A stretch of 64,000 nt of DNA from JABSSA01 sp039975755. GTDB lineage: Bacteria; Pseudomonadota; Alphaproteobacteria; Rhodobacterales; Rhodobacteraceae. How positions within the stretch are numbered: the stretch's first letter is position 1; every line of letters begins with the position of its first letter. Of this stretch, positions 17,117 through 24,900 are shown one piece after another. Location of the stretch: NCBI GenBank assembly GCA_039975755.1, contig JBDWGM010000040.1, positions 23,639-87,638 on the forward strand, written 5' to 3'. The notes beneath the pieces are model-generated. The model searched no databases and had not been told where the DNA came from. It worked only from the letters and a program-made list of their open reading frames with translations. The position numbers and the translations under genes are program-made.

Positions 17117-17968
17117 TTACAACGTGGCAACTGTCACCGCAGTGGCTGCAACGATGTCGTCCACACTTGCCCCTCGGCTCAAATCGCAAACGGGCTTCGC
17201 AAAGCCCTGCAACATCGGCCCAATGGCCTGCGCGCCTGCCAGCTCCTGCGCAAGCTTATATGCAATGTTTCCAGCATTGAGGTCCGGGAATATCAGCACA
17301 TTGGCATCACCTACCCCCAGGCCTTTCTTGGCGGCAATGAGTGCATTCAGCGCCGCATCCGCCTGGATCGGCCCCAAAAATCCAGTCGCTTCTGCGACCT
17401 CGCGCACCAGATCGACACTGGCCCCGGCCCCGCTTGCTCCGGTCGAAAATGACAGCAGCGCAACGCGCGCATCGCCAAGCAAGGCCTGCCCTGTCGCTTC
17501 TGAAGCCCGCGCGATATCCGCCAATTCGCCTGCATTTGGCACAACGTTGACCGCGCAATCGGCCCAAATCATCTCGCGCCCATCCGGAAACAGCATCAGA
17601 AAATATGATGAGGCAGTGCCCACGCCCGCCGCAGGTCCTATCGCGATCGACGCTGCTTCCAGCACTTTCTTCGTCGCCGTTTCGGCCCCCGCCACCATCG
17701 CATCCGCTTCACCCGCTGCCACCATGGCCGCCGCCCGGAACATGGGCCGCGATAGCATGCGGCGCGCGATACCTTCTTTTAGCCCGCGCCCCTCGACCAA
17801 CGCAGCAACCTGCGCCTCGGATATGTCGGCGCAAGGCATCGGCTTGGCCAGACCTTCGGCCTCAAGACGCCGGGCGGCTTCTGCAATGCGCGGCTCGTCC
17901 CATTCCGGGAACACCACCCGCGCCCCTTTTTGCCGCGCCAATTCGCGCGCCCGATCCAATACCAGCAT
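17117..17968 (-). CDS. pta: Phosphate acetyltransferase
   Basis: 283 residues from the ATG at 17968 (MLVLDRARELARQ), with GGGAGG upstream; the frame continues to 18280 but only as antisense of the citrate synthase gene. Family motifs are GARVVFPEWDEPRIAEAARRL, VAGAETATKKVLEAA, LLSFSTGASGAG and the end GPMLQGFAKPVCDLSRGASVDDIV. It converts acetyl phosphate from Xsc plus CoA into acetyl-CoA. It is somewhat short for the family (usually 310-340). Unlike the usual xsc-pta order it is inverted relative to xsc, and its GC-rich codon use differs from xsc, suggesting transfer. Confidence 0.93.
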   Translation of the reverse strand: MLVLDRARELARQKGARVVFPEWDEPRIAEAARRLEAEGLAKPMPCADISEAQVAALVEGRGLKEGIARRMLSRPMFRAAAMVAAGEADAMVAGAETATKKVLEAASIAIGPAAGVGTASSYFLMLFPDGREMIWADCAVNVVPNAGELADIARASEATGQALLGDARVALLSFSTGASGAGASVDLVREVAEATGFLGPIQADAALNALIAAKKGLGVGDANVLIFPDLNAGNIAYKLAQELAGAQAIGPMLQGFAKPVCDLSRGASVDDIVAATAVTVATL

Positions 17969-18001
17969 ATGCGCCTCCCTTACGGCGCCAAGGAGACAGC
18001 G

Positions 18002-19135
18002 ATGACCGAAAACGTCAAGATCAACCGGGGCCTCAAAGGCGTCTATTTCGAACGCTCCGGCGTCAGCCATATCGATGGTGCCAAGGGCGAGCTGAGCTAT
18101 CGCGGCTATTCCATCCACGACCTTGCCGCCCACGCCACCTTCGAAGAGGTCTGTTATCTTCTGATCCATGGCGAGCTGCCCAATGCCAGCGAACTCAGCG
18201 CATTCGATGCCAAACTGCGCGCCAGCCGCGCTGTGCCCGAGGCCGTTCTGGACGTCATCCGCGCCTGCAAGGATGGCCACCCGATGGATGTGCTGCGTAC
18301 TGCTGTCTCGGCCATGGCCACCCTTGATCCCAAAAGTCAGGACGTGGGCGAAGACGCGTTCATCGAAAACGGCCTAGCGCTCACGGCTCAGGTTCCCACC
18401 CTGATCGCCGCGCATGACGCCATCCGCAACGGGCGCGACCCCCTGACCCCTGACCCTGATCTGACTCATGCCGCAAACTGGCTGTGGATGCTCAAGGGCG
18501 AAAAACCCTCGGAAGACGCTGCGCGCCTTGCCGATGTCGATTTCATCCTGCATGCCGAACACGGCGCCAACGCGTCGGCCTTTGCGGCCCGCGTAACGGT
18601 CGGGACCGAAGCAAACCTGCACGGCGCCATGGTCACCGCCCTTTCAACGCTCGCGGGTCCGGCCCATGGCGGGGCTGCCGAGGACGTCATGAAAATGGTC
18701 CACGACATCGGCACAGCCGACAAAGCCGCCGATTACGTGAAAGCCAAACGCAAGAACCGCGAAGCCGTTACCGGCTTTGGCCACCGCGTCTATCGCGCCG
18801 AGGACCCGCGTGCGCGCCACATGCGCGAAGGCGTCCGCCAGTTGGGCCAAGAGATGGGCGCACCCGAATGGTACGAAATCCTGCAAGCCGTTGTCGAAGC
18901 TATGAAGCCATACAGCCGCCACGGCCTGAACGTGAATGTCGATTTCTATTCCGGCGTCATTTACCAGCTGCACGGCATCCCGATGGATCTTTACGTCCCG
19001 ATTTTCGCGATTGGCCGCATGCCCGGCTGGATCATCCAATGCGTCGAGCAACAGCGCCAGAACATCCTAATCCGCCCGCTCACCCTCTATAACGGACCAG
19101 AGCCACGAGCTTGGGCACAAATTTCTGACCGCTAA
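18002..19135 (+). CDS. Citrate synthase (short type; possibly 2-methylcitrate synthase)
   Basis: 377 residues from the ATG at 18002, with AAGGAGA 6-7 nt before. Catalytic residues are in LHAEHGANASAF (His), GFGHRVYRAEDPRA (His) and NVNVDFYSG (Asp). The length fits the short Gram-positive-like citrate/methylcitrate synthases rather than the main 430-residue GltA. It would condense acetyl-CoA (or propionyl-CoA) with oxaloacetate. It is divergent from pta with 33 bp between the starts, which hold both ribosome sites but little room for promoters. GC-rich like pta, except that the last dozen codons return to the AT-richer host pattern. Confidence 0.87.
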   Translation: MTENVKINRGLKGVYFERSGVSHIDGAKGELSYRGYSIHDLAAHATFEEVCYLLIHGELPNASELSAFDAKLRASRAVPEAVLDVIRACKDGHPMDVLRTAVSAMATLDPKSQDVGEDAFIENGLALTAQVPTLIAAHDAIRNGRDPLTPDPDLTHAANWLWMLKGEKPSEDAARLADVDFILHAEHGANASAFAARVTVGTEANLHGAMVTALSTLAGPAHGGAAEDVMKMVHDIGTADKAADYVKAKRKNREAVTGFGHRVYRAEDPRARHMREGVRQLGQEMGAPEWYEILQAVVEAMKPYSRHGLNVNVDFYSGVIYQLHGIPMDLYVPIFAIGRMPGWIIQCVEQQRQNILIRPLTLYNGPEPRAWAQISDR

Positions 19136-19401
19136 CGCCTCGGTTTTCGTGATATCGTTCTGGAATTGACGTAAATTCGAGAATATTGGACTAGACAAAT
19201 CAAATTGATATACAAATGATGCACTCTATGGCGAAGACCGCACGACACCACGCTCAGAGCGTTTTCGCCGATGTTTCATTTCGCGAAACGAAGCTCGAAT
19301 TCATTGGTCGCAGCAACACCTGCGGCCACTCAATGCCCAAGGCCATATGCACCTTGTCAGGGTCCGGACCGAGCAGCAGCTCGTAATTTGTGGGAAATCA
19401 A
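19136..19401. promoter_or_regulatory. Gap upstream of soeABC with weak TauR-like elements
   Basis: 266 bp with an AT-rich part at 19150-19220. CTGGAATTGA (19160-19169) and TTGGACTAGA (19186-19195) match 8 and 7 of 10 positions of the TauR box but have a 26-bp period, unlike the 22 bp seen at tauR and xsc. A palindrome centred on TTTCGCGAAA lies near 19280. The soeABC promoter should be here; TauR control is only a possibility. Confidence 0.3.
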
Positions 19402-22224
19402 ATGACGATCCAGCAACCCAAGATCAATACATCGCCCAAAGTCTCGGACGAGGTGCGCAAAACAACTTGCTACATGTGTGCGTGTCGGTGCGGGATCAAT
19501 GTTCACCTGAAAGAAGGTAAAGTCGCCTATATCGAAGGCAATCGCGATCACCCGATCAACAAAGGCGTTCTGTGTGCCAAAGGGTCTGCCGGCATTATGC
19601 AGGTCAACGCGCCTTCGCGACTGCGTGCCCCTTTGAAACGCGTCGGCCCACGGGGTTCAGGTGAATTTGAAGAAATCAGTTGGGATGAAGCCCTGCAAAT
19701 TGCGACCGATTGGTTGACGCCCATCAGAAGAGACGACCCATCCAAGCTGGCCTTTTTCACGGGGCGGGATCAATCGCAATCCTTCACCAGTTTTTGGGCG
19801 CAGAACTTTGGAACACCCAATTACGCGGCGCATGGCGGGTTTTGTTCCGTCAACATGGCGGCTGCAGGCATTTATACGATGGGCGGCGCTTTTTGGGAAT
19901 TTGGTCAGCCTGATTGGGACCATACAAAGCTGTTTATGCTGTTCGGCGTGGCCGAAGATCACGACAGCAACCCTATCAAAATGGGCATCGGGAAAATCAA
20001 AGAACGAGGCGCCCGCGTCATTGGCGTGAACCCCATTCGTACTGGATATAATGCCGTCGCGGATGACTGGGTTGGAATTACGCCCGGCACGGATGGTTTG
20101 TTCATCTTGTCTTTGGTGCATTGCCTGATGAAAGCCGGTAAAATCGATGTCGATTATCTGGCGCGCTATACCAATGCAGGCGTTCTAATCAATTCCAATC
20201 CAGATTCTGAGGAATATGGCCTGTTGATGCGGGATGATGACGGCAAAGAGCTGGTCATTGATCGCCGCAGCGGGAAACCGACACCGTTTGACACGCCCGG
20301 TGTAAAACCAGATTTGTCCGCCAGCCATCGCCATGCAGGTGTCACTCATGTCACCGTGATGCAAGCCATGGCGGAACGCTATTTGTCATCGCAATACGCA
20401 CCCGAAACTGTGGCTGGACGATGTGGTGTTCCAGCAGAACGCATTCGGGCAATTGCCGCAGAACTGGCACGCGTTGCTTTCGAAGAAGCGTTTGAGATCG
20501 AACAGGAATGGACAGATTTTCGCGGCGAAAAACACAAGACCATGACCGCGCGTCCTGTTGCCATGCATGCGATGCGTGGAATTTCTGCGCACGCCAATGG
20601 GTTTCAGACCTGTCGTGCGCTGCATGTTTTGCAAACCGTCTTGGGTACAGTCGAACGCCCCGGTGGATTCCGCTTTAAACCACCATATCCAAAACCAGCA
20701 ACGGCACATCCGAAACCACATTGCGGAGTGCAACCGGATTGCCCGCTGGACGGACCGCATCTGGGTTTCGTTCAGGGACCAGAGGATCTGGCACTGGATG
20801 ACGATGGCAAACCTGCGCGTATCGACAAGGCGTTTACGTGGGAAAACCCCATGTCCGCACATGGCCTAATGCACATGGTCATTTCCAACGCGCATGCGGG
20901 CGATCCTTACAAGATCGATACCCTGTTCATGTACATGGCCAACATGTCTTGGAATTCATCGATGAACACACGCGGCGTCATCGATATGCTGACAGACAAG
21001 GACGCGGACGGCGAATATGTCATTCCACGGATCATCTATTCTGACGCTTATTCGTCAGAAACGGTGGCCTATGCGGACCTGATCCTACCGGACACAACAT
21101 ACCTTGAACGCCATGACTGTATTTCGCTTTTGGATCGCCCAATTTGCGAAGCAGATGCGGTGGCAGATGCCATCCGCTGGCCAGTGATCGAACCTGATCG
21201 CGATGTGCGCGGCTTTCAATCCGTTTTGTGTGAACTTGGGGCGCGCCTCGAACTGCCCGGCTTTATCAACAAAGACGGCAGCCAGAAATATGCTGACTAC
21301 GCCGACTACATCGTGAACCACGAACGCAAACCCGGCGTTGGGCCTCTTGCCGGTTGGCGCATGAGCGAAAACGGTCTGGTCAATGGGCGCGGCGACGCCA
21401 ATGCCGGACAGTTGGACAAGTACATCAACAATGGCGGTTTCTTCGTCGAACATATCCCAGACGCGGCGCGCTATATGAAGCCGTGGAATATGGAATACCA
21501 AGAATGGGCTGTTGAAATGGGGTTGTTTGACAGCCCACAGCCTTATTTGTTCTCGCTTTATGTGGAACCAATGCGGCGGTTCCAATTGGCGGCCGAAGGG
21601 GTCGGCAAACGCCAACCGCCAGATCATCTGCGGGACCGTATCCGAGAGACAATGGACCCATTGCCCTATTGGTATGATCCGTCCAGCGATAACAAAGGCG
21701 ACGAATATCCGATCACTGCGTTAACGCAGCGACCCATGGCAATGTATCATTCATGGGGTTCGCAAAACGCATGGCTGCGCCAATTGCATGGGCACAACCC
21801 TCTTTACGTGCCGACGAAACTGATGCGCAAAAACGGTCTAAGCGATGGGGATTGGGCGCGGGTGACGTCTCCACATGGGTCTATCACGGTTCCTGTGTTG
21901 GAAATGGCCGCGTTGAACGAGAACACCGTCTGGACATGGAACGCGATTGGCAAACGCAAAGGCGCATGGGCCTTGGAAGAAAACGCGCCCGAAGCGACGC
22001 GCGGTTTCCTTTTGAACCACTTGATCCACGAATTGCTGCCGCCCAAAGGCGACGGGCTGCGATGGTCCAATTCTGATCCGATCACCGGTCAAGCGGCTTG
22101 GTTCGACCTCAAGGTCCGGATAGAAAAAACCGCCGCCCCGACCGAGGCACAACCCGCCTTTCCGTCGATCAAATCCCCCGTTGATACGGGACCTAAAACA
22201 CTGGCATGGAAGGTAGGCAAATGA
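19402..22224 (+). CDS. soeA: SoeA, sulfite:quinone dehydrogenase molybdopterin subunit
   Basis: 940 residues from the ATG at 19402 (GGGA 6 nt before); a GTG at 19390 is the alternative. No Tat signal, as expected for cytoplasmic SoeA. The N-terminal [4Fe-4S] ligands are Cys23, Cys26, Cys30 and Cys58 (CYMCACRC...GVLCAKG). Molybdopterin-binding blocks follow, with GGFCSVN at 145-151 near the usual metal-ligand position, and a C-terminal VTSPHGSITVPV dinucleotide-binding segment. The DMSO reductase family includes many enzymes; assignment to SoeA rests on the SoeB and SoeC neighbours and on xsc supplying sulfite. Confidence 0.88.
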   Translation: MTIQQPKINTSPKVSDEVRKTTCYMCACRCGINVHLKEGKVAYIEGNRDHPINKGVLCAKGSAGIMQVNAPSRLRAPLKRVGPRGSGEFEEISWDEALQIATDWLTPIRRDDPSKLAFFTGRDQSQSFTSFWAQNFGTPNYAAHGGFCSVNMAAAGIYTMGGAFWEFGQPDWDHTKLFMLFGVAEDHDSNPIKMGIGKIKERGARVIGVNPIRTGYNAVADDWVGITPGTDGLFILSLVHCLMKAGKIDVDYLARYTNAGVLINSNPDSEEYGLLMRDDDGKELVIDRRSGKPTPFDTPGVKPDLSASHRHAGVTHVTVMQAMAERYLSSQYAPETVAGRCGVPAERIRAIAAELARVAFEEAFEIEQEWTDFRGEKHKTMTARPVAMHAMRGISAHANGFQTCRALHVLQTVLGTVERPGGFRFKPPYPKPATAHPKPHCGVQPDCPLDGPHLGFVQGPEDLALDDDGKPARIDKAFTWENPMSAHGLMHMVISNAHAGDPYKIDTLFMYMANMSWNSSMNTRGVIDMLTDKDADGEYVIPRIIYSDAYSSETVAYADLILPDTTYLERHDCISLLDRPICEADAVADAIRWPVIEPDRDVRGFQSVLCELGARLELPGFINKDGSQKYADYADYIVNHERKPGVGPLAGWRMSENGLVNGRGDANAGQLDKYINNGGFFVEHIPDAARYMKPWNMEYQEWAVEMGLFDSPQPYLFSLYVEPMRRFQLAAEGVGKRQPPDHLRDRIRETMDPLPYWYDPSSDNKGDEYPITALTQRPMAMYHSWGSQNAWLRQLHGHNPLYVPTKLMRKNGLSDGDWARVTSPHGSITVPVLEMAALNENTVWTWNAIGKRKGAWALEENAPEATRGFLLNHLIHELLPPKGDGLRWSNSDPITGQAAWFDLKVRIEKTAAPTEAQPAFPSIKSPVDTGPKTLAWKVGK

Positions 22225-22967
22225 CCCAACTGCCCAATGCAACAGACCGCAAGCTGGGCCTTGTGATCGATCTGGACACTTGTGTGGGCTGTCATGCCTG
22301 CGTGATTTCCTGCAAAGGCTGGAACACTGAAAATTATGGCGCACCCCTGTCCGATGCCGATGCCTATGGCAGCGATCCATCCGGGACGTTCCTGAATCGT
22401 GTGCATTCTTACGAAGTAAAGCCACAAGACGGCGCGGCCCAACTGATCCACTTTCCCAAGTCGTGTTTGCATTGCGAAGATGCCCCATGCGTGACGGTTT
22501 GCCCAACCGGGGCAAGTTACAAACGGACCGAAGACGGGATCGTGTTGGTCAATGAAACCGACTGCATAGGATGTGGGTTGTGTGCGTGGGCTTGCCCTTA
22601 TGGCGCACGGGAACTGGATCAGGCCGAAGGCGTTATGAAGAAATGTACGCTGTGCGTCGATCGCATTTACAATGAAAACCTGCCCAAAGAAGACCGCGAG
22701 CCAGCCTGTGTACGCACCTGCCCTGCGGGTGCGCGGCATTTTGGTGATCTTGGGAATCCTGACAGCGATGTCAGTCGCCTTGTCGCCGAACGCGGCGGCA
22801 TGGATTTGATGCCCGAGCAGGGGACAAAGCCGGTTAACAAATACCTGCCACCGCGTCCCAAAGATGCGTTGCCGGAATTTGACGTCTTGGCACCATTCCT
22901 CGAACCCGTAGCAGAAGAACCCAAAGGCTTTCTGGGTTGGCTTGATAAAACACTGGAGCGTCTCTGA
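22221..22967 (+). CDS. soeB: SoeB, four-cluster ferredoxin subunit
   Basis: 248 residues from the ATG at 22221, which overlaps the soeA stop (ATGA); GGAAGG lies before it. Four Cys motifs are visible: DTCVGCHACVISCKGWN, CLHCEDAPCVTVCPTGA, DCIGCGLCAWACPYGA and CTLCVDRI...ACVRTCPAGA. This is the DmsB/PsrB-type electron relay between the molybdopterin subunit and the membrane anchor. Cytoplasmic. A proline-rich tail after residue 200 is typical of the Roseobacter homologues. Confidence 0.92.
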   Translation: MTQLPNATDRKLGLVIDLDTCVGCHACVISCKGWNTENYGAPLSDADAYGSDPSGTFLNRVHSYEVKPQDGAAQLIHFPKSCLHCEDAPCVTVCPTGASYKRTEDGIVLVNETDCIGCGLCAWACPYGARELDQAEGVMKKCTLCVDRIYNENLPKEDREPACVRTCPAGARHFGDLGNPDSDVSRLVAERGGMDLMPEQGTKPVNKYLPPRPKDALPEFDVLAPFLEPVAEEPKGFLGWLDKTLERL

Positions 22968-23839
22968 TGCATCCCGCACCTTCTGTTATCGTATTCACTT
23001 CAATTTCCGGTCTTGGATTTGGCTTGCTCGCATGGCTTGGGCTTGGCTTTCCGGCTGTAACAGGCTGGTCCGCATTCGCGTTCTTTTTCATTGCTTATGC
23101 GCTTGCTGTCGGCGGATTGATATCCTCGACGTTCCATTTGGGTCGCCCTGAACGCGCGATAAAGGCGTTCACACAGTGGCGCAGCTCGTGGTTAAGCCGA
23201 GAAGGTTGGTGCGCTGTCGCCGCCCTTGTCTTCATGGGATTATACGCCATTGGTGCGGTCTTCTTTGACGCTCGTTGGGGGTTTATCGGCTTTATTGGCG
23301 CGATTTTATGTATGTTGACCGTGTTCACAACGGCTATGATCTATACCCAGATCAAGGCGATCCCGCGTTGGAATTCTCCTTTGACGCCTGCGATGTTCCT
23401 CAGCTTCTCAATCGCTGGGGGGGCGTTGCTGTCTGGACAGGTCTTTTGGGCCTATTGGTTGATCGCCTTGGCCGGCGCTATTCAAGTGGTCACTTGGCTG
23501 GTCGGTGACGGCGCCTTCGAAAAAGCGGGGACATCCATGTCCAGCGCGACCGGGCTTGGATCAATTGGAGCCGTTCGCGCCTTTGAACCACCGCACACTG
23601 GTACAAATTACCTGCTTCGCGAATTCGTGTTTCAGATCGGCCGTAAACACGCGATGAAACTGCGGGTCATTTCCATCGTCCTTATGGCTGTGGTCCCTGT
23701 CTTGCTTCTGGCGCTGCCGTTCTCGCATTTTTGGGCGTTGCTGGCTGTGGTCAGCCATATCGCCGGGGTGCTGGCATCGCGTTGGCTGTTCTTTGCAGAA
23801 GCTGAACATGTTGTCGGCCTGTATTACGGCAAACGTTAA
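22967..23839 (+). CDS. soeC: SoeC, DmsC-type membrane anchor
   Basis: 290 residues with about eight hydrophobic helices. Its ATG shares one base with the soeB stop (TGATG). The DmsC signature STFHLGRPERAIKAFTQWRSSWLSREGW lies at about residues 45-75, including the conserved His-Leu-Gly-Arg and Ser-Trp-Leu-Ser-Arg-Glu. It anchors SoeAB at the cytoplasmic face and passes electrons to quinone. The operon ends at the strong terminator just downstream. Confidence 0.92.
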   Translation: MHPAPSVIVFTSISGLGFGLLAWLGLGFPAVTGWSAFAFFFIAYALAVGGLISSTFHLGRPERAIKAFTQWRSSWLSREGWCAVAALVFMGLYAIGAVFFDARWGFIGFIGAILCMLTVFTTAMIYTQIKAIPRWNSPLTPAMFLSFSIAGGALLSGQVFWAYWLIALAGAIQVVTWLVGDGAFEKAGTSMSSATGLGSIGAVRAFEPPHTGTNYLLREFVFQIGRKHAMKLRVISIVLMAVVPVLLLALPFSHFWALLAVVSHIAGVLASRWLFFAEAEHVVGLYYGKR

Positions 23840-23847
23840 ACGAAAAA

Positions 23848-23875
23848 GCCCCGGAGCACTTCCGGGGCTTTTCAG
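23848..23875. terminator. Strong intrinsic terminator between soeC and dapA
   Basis: GCCCCGGA (23848-23855), a 5-nt loop, TCCGGGGC (23861-23868) and then TTTT. On the other strand the stem is followed by a TTTTT run (the A run at 23843-23847), so it can end both soeABC and the convergent dapA. Confidence 0.9.
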
Positions 23876-23895
23876 CATTTAAGAACGTTGTAAAT

Positions 23896-24771
23896 TTAGT
23901 TCATCAGACCCGCGTGGCGCAAACCATCATCGACCAACGACTTTGTTTCGTTGCTTAACGCAGTCAGTGGCAGGCGCACCTCGTCAGAACACAGACCCAA
24001 TTGGCCCATCGCGTATTTCACCCCAACAAGGCCGGGTTCAGTAAAGATGGCCTTGTGCAATGGCATAAGGCGATCTTGGATCTCCAACGCCTTGCCATAA
24101 TCTCCGGACGCGCAGGCGGATTGCATTTGGCCTATCAATTTCGGGGCCACATTCGCGGTCACCGAAATGCAACCCACACCGCCTTGGGCATTGAACCCAT
24201 GCGCTGTGGCGTCTTCGCCCGAAAGCTGAATGAAATCCGATCCGCAGGTGATCCGCGTGTCGCTTACGCGGGCAAGATCGCCAGTGGCGTCTTTCACGCC
24301 AACAATGCGCGGCAGCTTAGCCAATTCGCCCATCGTTTCAGGGGTCATATCGATCACCGAACGACCGGGGATATTGTAAATGACGATCGGCACATCCGCG
24401 CAATCATGCAAAGCCGTAAAATGGGCGATCAATCCCCGCTGTGTCGGCTTGTTGTAATACGGCGTCACAACCAAAGCGGCATCCGCGCCAACTTTGTCTG
24501 CGTATTGCACAAACCGAATTGCTTCGACTGTGTTGTTTGACCCTGCTCCGGCTATGACGGGCACACGTCCCGCAGCTGCCTTTACGACAGTTTCGATAAC
24601 AGTTTCATGTTCCTCATGGCTTAACGTCGGGCTTTCGCCGGTGGTGCCAACAGGAACAAACCCGTTTGACCCTTCTCCGATATGCCATTCGACCAGCTTC
24701 TTGAGAGTTTCCAAATCCAATGCGCCGTTTCGAAACGGCGTGATGAGTGCGGGCATTGAGCCTTTGAACAT
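23896..24771 (-). CDS. dapA: 4-hydroxy-tetrahydrodipicolinate synthase
   Basis: 291 residues, full length. Motifs: GSMPALITPF at the start, GTTGESPTLSHEE, VVTPYYNKPTQRGL with the catalytic Tyr, YNIPGRS, and the Schiff-base lysine in IVGVKDATGDLAR. It condenses pyruvate with aspartate semialdehyde on the way to lysine and meso-diaminopimelate. It is divergent from the lytic transglycosylase gene, and in Rhodobacteraceae this pairing of cell-wall precursor and cell-wall turnover genes is common. Confidence 0.96.
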   Translation of the reverse strand: MFKGSMPALITPFRNGALDLETLKKLVEWHIGEGSNGFVPVGTTGESPTLSHEEHETVIETVVKAAAGRVPVIAGAGSNNTVEAIRFVQYADKVGADAALVVTPYYNKPTQRGLIAHFTALHDCADVPIVIYNIPGRSVIDMTPETMGELAKLPRIVGVKDATGDLARVSDTRITCGSDFIQLSGEDATAHGFNAQGGVGCISVTANVAPKLIGQMQSACASGDYGKALEIQDRLMPLHKAIFTEPGLVGVKYAMGQLGLCSDEVRLPLTALSNETKSLVDDGLRHAGLMN

Positions 24772-24826
24772 TTACACGTCCTTTGCGGTTGGGCAGGCAT
24801 AGGGCCTGGATGATAAATGCGCCTAT

Positions 24827-24847
24827 CAGGTTCGTGAGTTGAACCTG
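24827..24847. promoter_or_regulatory. Perfect inverted repeat between divergent dapA and slt
   Basis: CAGGTTC (24827-24833), 7-nt spacer, GAACCTG (24841-24847). It lies 56 bp upstream of dapA and 54 bp upstream of the transglycosylase start, so it could be an operator serving both or a hairpin. No regulator is identified. Confidence 0.35.
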
Positions 24848-24900
24848 CGCGGCACTACAGTAGAATTGCAGTAGCCTTGGACCTCAGGAAAATGCAAGCC

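Noticed and set aside
17969..18280. N-terminal extension of Pta by 104 residues
   Set aside because: It is antisense to the start of the citrate synthase gene, and the Pta family start matches the ATG at 17968.
19270..19295. Palindrome around TTTCGCGAAA before soeA as a Fnr- or LexA-type site
   Set aside because: It does not match TTGAT-N4-ATCAA or alphaproteobacterial LexA GTTC-N7-GTTC; left as an unassigned dyad.
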